Positions 16,779 to 25,434 of a stretch of DNA of 64,000 nt are shown here, one piece after another. Source of the stretch: WLWS01 sp965243105 (GTDB lineage Bacteria; Pseudomonadota; Gammaproteobacteria; Eutrophobiales; Eutrophobiaceae); assembly GCA_965243105.1 (NCBI GenBank), contig CBDEUC010000003.1, forward strand, positions 2,604,001 to 2,668,000. Direction: 5' to 3'. How positions within the stretch are numbered: position 1 is the stretch's first letter; each line of letters begins with the position of its first letter. The position numbers and the translations under genes are program-made. The notes beneath the pieces were generated by a model that was given only the letters and a program-made list of their open reading frames with translations, was not told the DNA's origin and did not search any database.

Positions 16779-17147
16779 CTATTCGCCTTCAATGTTATGA
16801 ATGTTAAATACCTTGCGAATGGTTTCATGTACTTCCCAGGTCACCGTTTCCCCGGCCACGGTAAAGAAACTGTCCCCCACGCCAAAATCATGGGTATTTC
16901 CATCAGCATCAGTGACCGTGATACGACCGGCGAGCAGGGTGCAAATTTCGTCGCCCGGGTAGGTGTATTCAAACTTGCCCGGCGTGCATTCCCAGACCCC
17001 AACCTGGATGCGCGAGGTAAATCCGCCATGGTCAAAGCGCCCGGCGTGTTGTGGGTCGCCTTCAAGCACATTCACAAATGGCAGTTCATCAAATGGCGGC
17101 CAGCTTTCAAGGCCACCCTTGTCTTTCAACTCTGCGTAATCAAGCAT
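16779..17147 (-). CDS. Small cupin-domain protein
   Basis: A 122-residue single cupin without signal peptide, of the type annotated as cupin_3/EutQ-like. The barrel covers about residues 45-110: GKFEYTYPGDEICTLLAGRI, then VGDSFFTVAGETVTWEV. It lacks the classical His-rich metal motif (no HxH), so a sensor, binding or non-metal role is possible. It is the distal gene of a minus-strand group with flavin oxidase, cytochrome c and PQQ dehydrogenase, 37 bp downstream of the oxidase. Two more small cupins end the divergent PQQ gene at 23.5-24.5 kb, so cupins accompany both arms of this block. Confidence 0.85.
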   Translation of the reverse strand: MLDYAELKDKGGLESWPPFDELPFVNVLEGDPQHAGRFDHGGFTSRIQVGVWECTPGKFEYTYPGDEICTLLAGRITVTDADGNTHDFGVGDSFFTVAGETVTWEVHETIRKVFNIHNIEGE

Positions 17148-17184
17148 TTTTCTTTCTCCTTAAATTCTCCAGGAAAATACAGGC

Positions 17185-18612
17185 TTAGCCCAGCCGGGCT
17201 TTCACTTCGCGTGCTGCATAAACACCCTGTTCAATGGCACCATCGATAAAACCACGCCAACCATTAGCCCAGTCGGCACTACCAAAAATAATACGTCCCT
17301 CGGGTTGCTGCAGGTCCTTTAAGTACTTTGTGTATTGTCCCGGACGAAAGACGGCCCATGTGCCTTGAGAGAAGGGATCGTAACCCCACTGGTATGCGGC
17401 CAGCTTTTCCACTTCAGCATCGGGCAGGAAGCGACGTACCGCAGACTGCACCTGGTCAGTATCGTTTACATCAAGTGCTTCAGGGTCAGGTCCAAAACCA
17501 ATCATGTGTGTCATACCGTGACCCACGTGCTCGGTAAATAACCAGTTAAGCGGGTTCTTGCCCGGTGCCAGGCAACCCAGCACGCCATAATCGCCCTTGA
17601 GCAGTACATGGACCTTGGTGCAGTTACCGGCATGCTTCTCGCTGGAAGCCGCAATCTTGTTTTCCATGATCTTCGGTGACCACTCGATATCCGCCAGCAC
17701 ATTGAGGGGCAGGGTACAGATAGCGGTTTTTGCCACGATTTCATCACCGTCTTCCGTGGTAATGATGACGTGGTTCCTGTCCTGGGCGACTTTCTCAATC
17801 GGCGTGGCCAACCTGACTTCCGGTTCAGCATCGGCGATCATGGCGTTGATTAATGCGACAGTGCCATCCCTGAAACGATAACGCGAGATGGAGTCATTCA
17901 TGTCAGCGAGGTTATGCCCGGGCAGGGCATACCAGCGTATCATTTCTACCCAGGCTGACTCGCTAATATAATTTCCGCTGCAGGTGCCGAAAAAACCATC
18001 CAGTATGTCCCGGTCCAGGTCACTGATCCCGCTGATTGAAGCCAGTCTTTCCGCGCCACTTATGGGATCAATTTTTTTATAGGCATCAGATGCAAAGGGT
18101 GAATGGGGTTGCGGAAAAATTTCACGGGATGACCCCATGAATTTTGCCGCTGACTCTTCCAGCTTTCCCCAGTGACTGGCAAGGTCAACTTTTTCGATAT
18201 CGCCGTTAGCTCTTCGCGCAATCATGGTCGAGGCTGCTGCACCGGGAGTCTCTTCCAGTGGCAGGCCATAACGCATGATCTCGGACCAGACAAAGGGTTG
18301 GCTCCAGTGCACCCATGTGCCGCCGAGGTCAGTTGCACGGCCGTCAAACTCCGTGGTAAATGTACGTCCACCCAGCCGGTTCCGGGCTTCAAGAAGCACA
18401 GTGCTGAAGCCGTTCTTGCGACAGTCCCTTGCAGCGGAGACACCGCAGAAGCCGCCACCGATAACGGCCACATCATAAACAGAGGATGAGCTACTGCCCG
18501 TTGCCGAGCTGGCAACGCGCGTTCCGGCAGCGGTGGTTGCGGCCAGGGCTGCCGCGCTCGTGGTTTTTATAAAATCACGTCTGTTAACTTTATGCTTGTT
18601 AGCGTCAGTCAT
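17185..18612 (-). CDS. Flavin amine oxidase-family protein with Tat signal
   Basis: A 475-residue flavin-containing amine oxidoreductase. The N-terminus VNRRDFIKTTSAAALAA is a twin-arginine signal, so the folded flavoprotein is exported. FAD binding is shown by DVAVIGGGFCGVSAARD (about 47-63), ARNRLGGRT and DLGGTWVHW. Near the end, FGSADWANGWRGFIDGAIEQ is the second FAD contact of monoamine oxidases. Family members oxidise amines, or in some cases C-C or C-N bonds of other substrates. It sits between a cytochrome c gene (15 bp upstream) and a cupin, so it may pass electrons to the cytochrome instead of oxygen; that is inference. Confidence 0.9.
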   Translation of the reverse strand: MTDANKHKVNRRDFIKTTSAAALAATTAAGTRVASSATGSSSSSVYDVAVIGGGFCGVSAARDCRKNGFSTVLLEARNRLGGRTFTTEFDGRATDLGGTWVHWSQPFVWSEIMRYGLPLEETPGAAASTMIARRANGDIEKVDLASHWGKLEESAAKFMGSSREIFPQPHSPFASDAYKKIDPISGAERLASISGISDLDRDILDGFFGTCSGNYISESAWVEMIRWYALPGHNLADMNDSISRYRFRDGTVALINAMIADAEPEVRLATPIEKVAQDRNHVIITTEDGDEIVAKTAICTLPLNVLADIEWSPKIMENKIAASSEKHAGNCTKVHVLLKGDYGVLGCLAPGKNPLNWLFTEHVGHGMTHMIGFGPDPEALDVNDTDQVQSAVRRFLPDAEVEKLAAYQWGYDPFSQGTWAVFRPGQYTKYLKDLQQPEGRIIFGSADWANGWRGFIDGAIEQGVYAAREVKARLG

Positions 18613-18627
18613 GGCGTTCTCCGGGTT

Positions 18628-18978
18628 TCAGCACTCTGTATCAAGAACGTAGCAGACCAGTGCCTTGCGTTCGGCATCATCTTTTAATCCCGCAAATGCC
18701 ATTCGGTTGCGGGGGACATACTTCATGGGGTTTTGCAGGTAGGCATCAAGCGTTTCCGCGGTCCATGTAATCCCTGACTTTCGAAAAGCCTTGGAAAACT
18801 TGAAGCCTTCCACGCTGCCCGCCTGGCGGTTAGCCAGCTTGTTAAGACTTGGGCCTGCACCGTGCTTTCCTTCTTCAAGAGAGTGGCAGGCTACGCACTT
18901 GTTCCAGGCGCGTTCAGCCAGTTCATTGGCAAGCAGCTGACCGGGGACAAGCAGGATGATAAGCATAAGAATTGGCAT
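18628..18978 (-). CDS. Class I cytochrome c, periplasmic
   Basis: A 116-residue protein with an N-terminal signal sequence (MPILMLIILLVPGQLLA), a heme c attachment motif CVACH near residue 28 and an axial Met in PRNRMAFAG. This is the small class I cytochrome c pattern (c2/mitochondrial-like, with the family's GAGPSLNKL stretch). It lies between the PQQ dehydrogenase (50 bp) and the Tat-exported flavoprotein (15 bp) on the same strand. A soluble electron carrier from one or both to the terminal oxidase is the natural reading. Confidence 0.93.
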   Translation of the reverse strand: MPILMLIILLVPGQLLANELAERAWNKCVACHSLEEGKHGAGPSLNKLANRQAGSVEGFKFSKAFRKSGITWTAETLDAYLQNPMKYVPRNRMAFAGLKDDAERKALVCYVLDTEC

Positions 18979-19027
18979 TGGTATTAATTATCAGTTCGAA
19001 TGGAAGTGGTCGTCAAATTGAGAAGCG

Positions 19028-21136
19028 TCATTTTTGCTGGTAACGATATTCCTTCCAGGCCTGTTTCACCACGAATGCACGCAGGGCCTCGGCATCTTCG
19101 CTGCTAAGGTATTCATGTGCCAGCATACCGTTTTGCTGCTTGGCGCCTTTCACCACCACTTCAAACCAGGCTTCCTTAGACTGGATCATGGGTGATGCCC
19201 TGAGATCGGGAGCAGAACCACTGAATCCCGTGGCCTGTTCACCGTGACATATCCAGCAGCTACCGGCGTTAAAAAGCTCCTTGCCCAGTGCCAGGGCTTT
19301 CTTGTCACCAAATTCCTTCGGCGGTTTCGGCACCACCGCCTGTTCCATCACGGCTTTTGGCATGGATTTTTTGCCATCCAGTGAAAAGGCCATCAGTCGC
19401 GCGGGGCCACGTGCTTTTCTCGACGCACCGTAGTCGGGAAGGGCATTACGTATCATAGTCGGAGCGCCAATCGCTGCGAGTATGTACTGTTTTCCATCAA
19501 CACGGTATGTGATTGGCCCACCTTGTATTGAAGAACCTGTCGGTATTGACCAGAGCTGTTGCCCGGTTTCCGCTGTATGGGCGCGTAGTTCACCTGTACC
19601 TGTACCATGGAATACAAGGTTACTGGCAGTACTTAACGTGCCACCATTGATAGGTACATCCTGGGGAATCCGCCAGCGAGCGGTCTGGCGAACGGGATCC
19701 CAGGCCTGTAGCCAGCCACGACCCTTTATCGCACTCGCGTCATTACCCATGGCGTAGTTGTCCACCAATACACCCCCAAGCTTGGCGTCTTTCTTGTACT
19801 CATAGAGTGCAGGAATATCCCAGGCGCTGAAATAAACAAGACCCGTGTTGGGATTGAAGCTCATGGGCTGCCAGTTATGGCCTCCCCAGATGCTGGGATA
19901 AACCAGGGCCGTGCCGTCCGGGTTGTTGTAGTAGCGGGCGCCGGGCAACTCAACCGGACGACCGGTCTTCTTATCGTAGTGACTGGCCCAGGTTACCGGC
20001 ACATAGTTATTGGCAGAAATAAATTCACCGGTTTCCCTGTCAATGACATAGAAGAAGCCACTCTTTGGTGCCTGCATCAACACCTTGCGTTTCTTACCGT
20101 CAATTTCCAGTTCAGCCAGGATGATGGGCATGTTGGCGTTGTAGTCCCAGGCGTCATGGGGCACGGTCTGGTAGTGCCACTTGTACTCGCCGGTATCGGC
20201 ATCAACAGCAACGATGGAGTTGGTAAAGAGATTGTCTCCACCGCTCGGGCTGCGTACGTTGGCGGCCAGTGGCGAACCAGCATCAGTGCCGAAGTAGACG
20301 CTGTTGAATTCCTTGTCATAGACAATGGTCTCCCACACGGAGGCGCCACCGCCCGGTGCCCAGCCGCCATCCCATGTCTTTGATGCCATCTCCATGGCCT
20401 TATTTTCAAACCCCTTCTTCGGATCGCCGGGCACCGTGTAGAAACGCCAGGCTTCTTCACCGGTTTCTACATCATAGGCTGCCAGCACTCCGCGCGAACC
20501 AAAGTCGGCCACACCACTACCGATGTAGACCAGGCCATTGGCAACCCTTGGTGCACCGTCCATGCCATTTTCACCGCGAGGGTCGCAGGCGGGGTCGGCA
20601 GATTTTTCTTTTGGCGCCACCCAAACCACCGAACCCAGTGCGGCATCGAGTGCCACCAGTCGACAGTCACCGGTTGCCACGATCACCTTGCCATTCCACA
20701 CGGCAACACCCCGGTTAATGCGTGCAGTCCAGCCGTTGGAAAAACTTAAGCCCCTTTCCACACGCGGATCGTAGGTCCAGAGAAGCTTGCCGGTGTCTGC
20801 CTTGTATGCATACACGCGGGAGAAGGGCGCACTCATGTAAATTACGCCGTCTACAACAATGGGCGTTGCTGACAGACCATCCTTGCTGGGAATGTCCACG
20901 TACCAGTCAAGCCCCAGCTTGCTGACATTGTCTTTATTGATTTGCTCAAGGTGGCTGTAACGCTGATCACCGTAAGCACGGCCGTAGGTCATCCAGTTGT
21001 CGATGTCACTGTCGGCGGCGAGGGCGCGCTCCTGGGTAACATTGCCTGCGCTACCCGCGGCCATGACCGCGCAGTTAACACACGCAAGGAATACAGATAG
21101 CAGTCCAATGGGTATGGATGATTTGGCATTTTGCAT
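19028..21136 (-). CDS. PQQ-dependent dehydrogenase with C-terminal cytochrome c
   Basis: A 702-residue quinohemoprotein with a Sec signal peptide (cleavage likely after VMA). The PQQ propeller spans about 40-590; the catalytic residue is Asp331 in AWDYNAN, with Asn two positions on. The cytochrome c domain carries CWICH at Cys627. The vicinal Cys pair is absent (GWTARINRGVAV), while Cys in GDCRLVAL and another about 22 residues later are conserved with the other two copies in this window. It is the first gene of the minus-strand group PQQ dehydrogenase, cytochrome c, flavin oxidase, cupin, and is divergent from the third PQQ gene. Substrate unknown; an alcohol or aldehyde group is expected. 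Confidence 0.95.
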   Translation of the reverse strand: MQNAKSSIPIGLLSVFLACVNCAVMAAGSAGNVTQERALAADSDIDNWMTYGRAYGDQRYSHLEQINKDNVSKLGLDWYVDIPSKDGLSATPIVVDGVIYMSAPFSRVYAYKADTGKLLWTYDPRVERGLSFSNGWTARINRGVAVWNGKVIVATGDCRLVALDAALGSVVWVAPKEKSADPACDPRGENGMDGAPRVANGLVYIGSGVADFGSRGVLAAYDVETGEEAWRFYTVPGDPKKGFENKAMEMASKTWDGGWAPGGGASVWETIVYDKEFNSVYFGTDAGSPLAANVRSPSGGDNLFTNSIVAVDADTGEYKWHYQTVPHDAWDYNANMPIILAELEIDGKKRKVLMQAPKSGFFYVIDRETGEFISANNYVPVTWASHYDKKTGRPVELPGARYYNNPDGTALVYPSIWGGHNWQPMSFNPNTGLVYFSAWDIPALYEYKKDAKLGGVLVDNYAMGNDASAIKGRGWLQAWDPVRQTARWRIPQDVPINGGTLSTASNLVFHGTGTGELRAHTAETGQQLWSIPTGSSIQGGPITYRVDGKQYILAAIGAPTMIRNALPDYGASRKARGPARLMAFSLDGKKSMPKAVMEQAVVPKPPKEFGDKKALALGKELFNAGSCWICHGEQATGFSGSAPDLRASPMIQSKEAWFEVVVKGAKQQNGMLAHEYLSSEDAEALRAFVVKQAWKEYRYQQK

Positions 21137-21234
21137 AGACTTCCTCCCGCTTAAGGGTTATTCGTCATCAGACGCGAACTTGTTGAATTTGGCCTTGTTC
21201 AGCGCCTGCACTCCATAAAACTTTATAAGTACAT

Positions 21235-21258
21235 GATAAATAATAACTAATATTTATC
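21235..21258. promoter_or_regulatory. Candidate operator GATAAATA-N8-TATTTATC
   Basis: A perfect inverted repeat with 8-bp arms in the 233-bp region between the two divergent PQQ dehydrogenase genes (21137-21369). It sits near the middle of an AT-rich stretch where both promoters should lie. No dedicated regulator gene is adjacent. The rest of the gap shows nothing else. Confidence 0.4.
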
Positions 21259-21369
21259 CCATTTTTTATTTCTCATCCTGGTGGTCAGCAGGACCAACCG
21301 TTGATCAAGTTTCATATAGAACCTATCATTAGTCAACTGACGTATAAACGTACTGGAGCCAAAAGTATC

Positions 21370-23475
21370 ATGATTTTAAACTTCAACCGCTGGCTGCCTT
21401 CGTGGCAAAGTTCCCTCCTTTCCCTTGTATTTCTTGCGCTTGTATTGCCTGCCACGGCGAAGGAGACCCAAAACGTAGATTGGCCACGACACGGTCTGGG
21501 TCACGAGGAGCAGCGTTTCAGCCCCCTGGACGCCATCAACCAGGACAATGTCTCAAGGCTGGGCATAGACTGGTTCCTGGATATCCCCAGTATAGATGAC
21601 GGCCTGGCGGCCACGCCTATCGTCAAGGACGGTGTCATCTACATGACCAGTTCCTTCGCCAATGTTTATGCCGTGGATGGAAAAACCGGTGAACTGCTAT
21701 GGCATTTTGATCCGGAAGTTACGGTGCATTCCAGCTTTGCCAATTCCTGGGCGGCCAGGGTGAACCGCGGTGCCGCCGTCGCCTATGGGCAGGTCTACGT
21801 GGGTACACCGGATTGCAGGTTGATTGCCATTAATGCAAAGACGGGTGAAAAGGTGTGGGACGAAGTGACCTGTGATTCCACTGCAGAGTATGGCATCACC
21901 GGTGCACCACGTGTTGCCCGGGGCAAGGTCTTCATGGGTAACGGCATCTCCGACTTTGGCGCCCGTGGCTATGTCTCCGCCTACGATGCAGTGAGTGGTA
22001 AACTCATCTGGCGATTCTGGACCGTGCCCGGTGACCCGGCCAGGGGTCATGAAAATGAAACCATGGAAATGGCGGCAAAGACATGGGCCGAAGGCTGGGC
22101 CAAGGGCGGGGGTGCGAGTCCCTGGGATGCCATTGTTTATGATCCCGATTTCAACCATCTCTATATCGGCACCGACAGCGGCCTTCCCTATGACCCCTCT
22201 GTGCGCAGTCCCGGTGGTGGTGACAACCTGTTTCTCAATTCCATCATCGCGCTGGATGCCGATACGGGGGAATATAAATGGCACTACCAGACCGTGCCCA
22301 ATGATGCCTGGGACTACAACGCAGCGAATCACATGATCCTGGCGGAACTTGAACTGTTTGGGAGCCCGCGCAAGGTGCTGATGCAAGCACCAAAGAATGG
22401 TTTTTTCTACATCCTCGACAGGAAAGACGGCAAGTTATTCTCTGCCTCTCCCTACGTGGGTGTGACCTGGGCAACGCATATTGACATCAAGAGCGGGCGC
22501 CCGGTGGAGGCTAAAAATGCACGCTACTACCTGAACGAGGACAAGCGGGCCGAGGTCATACCGGCCCTGCTTGGTGGGCATAACTGGCATCCCATGAGTT
22601 ATAACCGTGATACTGGCCTGGTTTACATTCCCGCCCACGAGTTCAAGACCACCTACTACCTGAACCCCGATGCAGTGGTAGGGGGTGTGATGTTTGGCTG
22701 GTACGGTAGTGACTTCGACAAGGACAGGGCGGATCTAAAGACTGAAACGTCTGGCAATATCGGGCGCCTGATTGGCTGGGACCCACTCAAGGGTAAGGCG
22801 GTCTGGACAGTGGACCATGATCTGCCCATGAACGGCGGCGTCATGTCTACCGCGGGTGGTCTTGTTTTCCAGGGTACTGCCACCGGTCAGTTCAACGCCT
22901 TCAATGCAAAAAGCGGCGACAAGCTCTGGAACCAGGATGTCCAGGCCTCGGTGCAGGCGGCACCTGTGACCTACAAGATTGATGGCCGGCAGTACGTTCT
23001 CGCCGCCGTTGGTGGTGGAGGCGTCGCCCGCTTCCTGGTGCCCCTCTATGGTACGTCCGAAAAAGCCATGGGCCCGAGCAGGCTGGTGGCATTTTCACTC
23101 GAAGGAAAACAAACCCTGCCCGAATTAGAATTATTCGAAGCGGAAGTACCCAAACCACCGGCACGCATCGGAACTGCCGAAACCGTTTCCCATGGAGAAG
23201 ATATCTTCGAAATTGCAGCCTGTGGTCTCTGTCATGGCTCCATGAATGTCGGCAGGCGGCCCTACAGGACGACATCGGTGCCAGACCTTCGTTACATGAC
23301 TGCCGAAACCCACAGGAATTTCAAGAATATCGTCCTGAAGGGATACAAGAAACCCAATGGCATGTTACCTTTTGAGGGTATTATTGAAGAAAAAGACGTG
23401 GAAGCCATCCACGCTTTTCTCATCGACTGGCAGTGGAAGCTCTATAACGAGCAGCAAATGGCACAGAAAGAATAA
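21370..23475 (+). CDS. PQQ-dependent dehydrogenase with C-terminal cytochrome c
   Basis: A 701-residue quinohemoprotein from the ATG at 21370, chosen because it gives a proper signal peptide (LLSLVFLALVLPATA) and follows a GGAG box. The open frame extends to a TTG at 21301. The propeller carries catalytic Asp315 in AWDYNAA; the cytochrome c domain has CGLCH at Cys618 and KPNGMLP with the axial Met. As in the other two copies, the vicinal disulfide is missing and the PDCRLIAI/TCDS cysteine pair is present. It resembles the copy at 7.3 kb more than its divergent neighbour (for example SGLPYDPSVRSPGGGDNLFL). It is followed after 31 bp by two cupin genes. Confidence 0.95.
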   Translation: MILNFNRWLPSWQSSLLSLVFLALVLPATAKETQNVDWPRHGLGHEEQRFSPLDAINQDNVSRLGIDWFLDIPSIDDGLAATPIVKDGVIYMTSSFANVYAVDGKTGELLWHFDPEVTVHSSFANSWAARVNRGAAVAYGQVYVGTPDCRLIAINAKTGEKVWDEVTCDSTAEYGITGAPRVARGKVFMGNGISDFGARGYVSAYDAVSGKLIWRFWTVPGDPARGHENETMEMAAKTWAEGWAKGGGASPWDAIVYDPDFNHLYIGTDSGLPYDPSVRSPGGGDNLFLNSIIALDADTGEYKWHYQTVPNDAWDYNAANHMILAELELFGSPRKVLMQAPKNGFFYILDRKDGKLFSASPYVGVTWATHIDIKSGRPVEAKNARYYLNEDKRAEVIPALLGGHNWHPMSYNRDTGLVYIPAHEFKTTYYLNPDAVVGGVMFGWYGSDFDKDRADLKTETSGNIGRLIGWDPLKGKAVWTVDHDLPMNGGVMSTAGGLVFQGTATGQFNAFNAKSGDKLWNQDVQASVQAAPVTYKIDGRQYVLAAVGGGGVARFLVPLYGTSEKAMGPSRLVAFSLEGKQTLPELELFEAEVPKPPARIGTAETVSHGEDIFEIAACGLCHGSMNVGRRPYRTTSVPDLRYMTAETHRNFKNIVLKGYKKPNGMLPFEGIIEEKDVEAIHAFLIDWQWKLYNEQQMAQKE

Positions 23476-23506
23476 ATTCTGTATTTACTCGATTGGAGAG
23501 ATAAAG

Positions 23507-24052
23507 ATGCGTACAAGATTAAAGAAATTCTTCCATTTAATAACCATGCTACTACTTGCTTCTGCGGTGTCGGCAGAATCACCTGCACCAATGAAACTAT
23601 CCAACGATGCGCTGGCCGGTAAGGGCCTCGGCGAATTCGCTCCATGGCCCGGTGAAATGGTGATCAGTGGTAATGACGGACACACATTCAGCGAGTTATT
23701 CGTGGGCGAAATTGCCCTGGGTGTTTACCAGTCAAACCCCACGGCCCTGAAAATTACTTCCCCATGGCCTTTTGATGAACTGGTGGCGGTGCTCTCGGGA
23801 GAGCTACACCTGACCCCGGAAGGATCGGACACGACCATCGTGACAAAGGCCGGCGAAATGGTGGTGGTGCCTGTGAAATTTACCGGCCGATGGGAAATGA
23901 AGGGCGACTACGTGGAGTTGTTTGTGATCGAAACAAAAGCCTATAAAAAATCCCAGGAACCCGGCGGCCTGCTTTCTGATAATGACAGGAACAGCTTCAA
24001 GGGAGAGATGGCCAGGGGTGTGAAAATACTAAACACAGTAGCTGCCAATTAA
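23507..24052 (+). CDS. Periplasmic cupin-domain protein
   Basis: A 181-residue protein from the ATG at 23507 (RBS GGAGAG). An earlier in-frame start at 23357 would overlap the PQQ gene by more than 100 bp and is rejected. MRTRLKKFFHLITMLLLAS through VSA is a signal peptide. The single cupin covers about 75-150, with SPWPFDELVAVLSGELHLTP and AGEMVVVPVKFTGRWEM. It shares the layout GKGLGEFAPWPGEM with the next gene, which has no signal peptide, so the pair looks like one duplication sent to two compartments. Probable binding or handling of a product of the PQQ enzyme; no metal motif is evident. Confidence 0.87.
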   Translation: MRTRLKKFFHLITMLLLASAVSAESPAPMKLSNDALAGKGLGEFAPWPGEMVISGNDGHTFSELFVGEIALGVYQSNPTALKITSPWPFDELVAVLSGELHLTPEGSDTTIVTKAGEMVVVPVKFTGRWEMKGDYVELFVIETKAYKKSQEPGGLLSDNDRNSFKGEMARGVKILNTVAAN

Positions 24053-24082
24053 ACATCAACAAGCCTGGCGAGGAGAATTCCC

Positions 24083-24478
24083 ATGAGTAATGCACCCGTT
24101 TTAATGAATAAATCAATCATCGCTGGCGAAGGCCTCGCTGAGATACCGCAGTGGCCGGCAGAGATACTCAAGTCAGGCTGCGAAACCCACAAGGTGGCGC
24201 CTCTTTTTGGCGGCGAATTCGTGGTGCTGGTTTACGAAGGTGAAGATGGCATTCTTGAATTTGAAGATTATCCCTTTGATGAATATTGTTACGTGATCCA
24301 GGGGAGCTCCATTCTTACTCCTGCAGGTGGTGAACCACAAACCTTTAACGTTGGCGATCACTTTGTCGTACCAAAAGGATTTACCGGTACCTGGGAACTG
24401 AAGGACAATTTTCGCGAACTGATCATCATGGAATCCGCTGCGAACGAGGTAGGGATGAAAAAACTGGGGCTGGCCTGA
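24083..24478 (+). CDS. Cytoplasmic cupin-domain protein, paralogue of the preceding gene
   Basis: A 131-residue single cupin without signal peptide. GEGLAEIPQWPAEILKSG and YPFDEYCYVIQGSSILTP match the preceding gene position by position; VGDHFVVPKGFTGTWEL forms the second half of the barrel. A GCGAGGAG box precedes the ATG. It ends 3 bp before the convergent DUF6279 gene, with no terminator visible between them. Function unknown; pairing with the exported version suggests the same ligand on both sides of the membrane. Confidence 0.87.
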   Translation: MSNAPVLMNKSIIAGEGLAEIPQWPAEILKSGCETHKVAPLFGGEFVVLVYEGEDGILEFEDYPFDEYCYVIQGSSILTPAGGEPQTFNVGDHFVVPKGFTGTWELKDNFRELIIMESAANEVGMKKLGLA

Positions 24479-24481
24479 GCC

Positions 24482-25414
24482 CTAGAATCGGATTATTTCG
24501 TCGGCGGGTCTTGCGGGTCGATATCTCAACCCGAATTCGCGGTTGAGACGAGGCCCCTGTCCCAGGTTTGTTTTCTGGTGCTGGCTGGCCAGCTCGGCAA
24601 AATCTTTCTTTAACCTGTTTAACTCCCTGGCCAGTCGAGCATCCTGCGTAGCATCACGCTGGTTGAATACCGTCGCAATAGCCTGGTTTATCACGGTGGC
24701 GTTGTGATCAAACATGTCCCTGTACTGCTGGCTGCGCAATTTTTCCCGCTCGGAGTGAGCCACGAGAATGGCCTGCTGCCACCCGGGCTCCCTTTGCAGG
24801 AGGCCTTCCAGCTTATGTAACCATTGCTGGCGGTCATCCAGCCAGGTCACATCGAATCGCTGGATATCCTGCATCGCTTCTACCAGGGTTTCCTTTTGTG
24901 CGTCGTTTAGTCTGCCCATAAAACGTCGAAGGTTTTTTGCCAGGTTTTCCCTGTTCTCCTTTCTATATTCAGTATCATCACGTTGAAGATATTTCTTCCT
25001 GTACTTCTCCTGGCTCTTCCAAAGTTTTCCTTGAAAGTCATCGATCTGCTCATCGCTCATGTCCGAGCCAATATCGATCATCAGCAGGAGCATGCGCGAT
25101 TCGACCCTTTCTATCGCCGTGGTAATGTCCTCTACCCAGAGGCCGACAGTTTCGCCGCTTAACTCTCCTTCAAGGTCCTTCTCAATACCTTCAAGGATTT
25201 GCACATAGCCAAGCAGCTCCTCGTGACGATGCCATTCCAGCAGGGGTTCAAGTCGTTGTCGGAACATGACCTTTTGTTCCCGGTCGAGATCGATGTAGTC
25301 GCCCATGTACCAGGAGATGAGCCAGTCAAGGCGGTTGTAGGTGAACTGCGTAGAACAACCCGCCAGGACCACCGCCAGGCAAAGAAGAATAGCTATTCTT
25401 GTTGGAGAGACCAC
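24482..25414 (-). CDS. DUF6279 family lipoprotein
   Basis: A 310-residue protein with lipobox LAVVLAGCSTQ (Cys19), followed by the DUF6279 signature FTYNRLDWLISWYMGDYIDL. The remainder is charged and mostly helical (KLWKSQEKYRKKYLQ and similar). Such lipoproteins are widespread in Gammaproteobacteria and have no known function that I can name. It ends 3 bp from the upstream cupin gene and lies 20 bp downstream of the glutathione peroxidase on the same strand, so the two may be cotranscribed. Confidence 0.88.
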   Translation of the reverse strand: MVSPTRIAILLCLAVVLAGCSTQFTYNRLDWLISWYMGDYIDLDREQKVMFRQRLEPLLEWHRHEELLGYVQILEGIEKDLEGELSGETVGLWVEDITTAIERVESRMLLLMIDIGSDMSDEQIDDFQGKLWKSQEKYRKKYLQRDDTEYRKENRENLAKNLRRFMGRLNDAQKETLVEAMQDIQRFDVTWLDDRQQWLHKLEGLLQREPGWQQAILVAHSEREKLRSQQYRDMFDHNATVINQAIATVFNQRDATQDARLARELNRLKKDFAELASQHQKTNLGQGPRLNREFGLRYRPARPADEIIRF

Positions 25415-25434
25415 CGGCCGGCGCCCGTCAGCCC

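Noticed and set aside
19877..20383. 168-residue plus-strand frame inside the second PQQ dehydrogenase gene
   Set aside because: Antisense shadow in a GC-rich propeller gene; hydrophobic composition results from the complementary codons.
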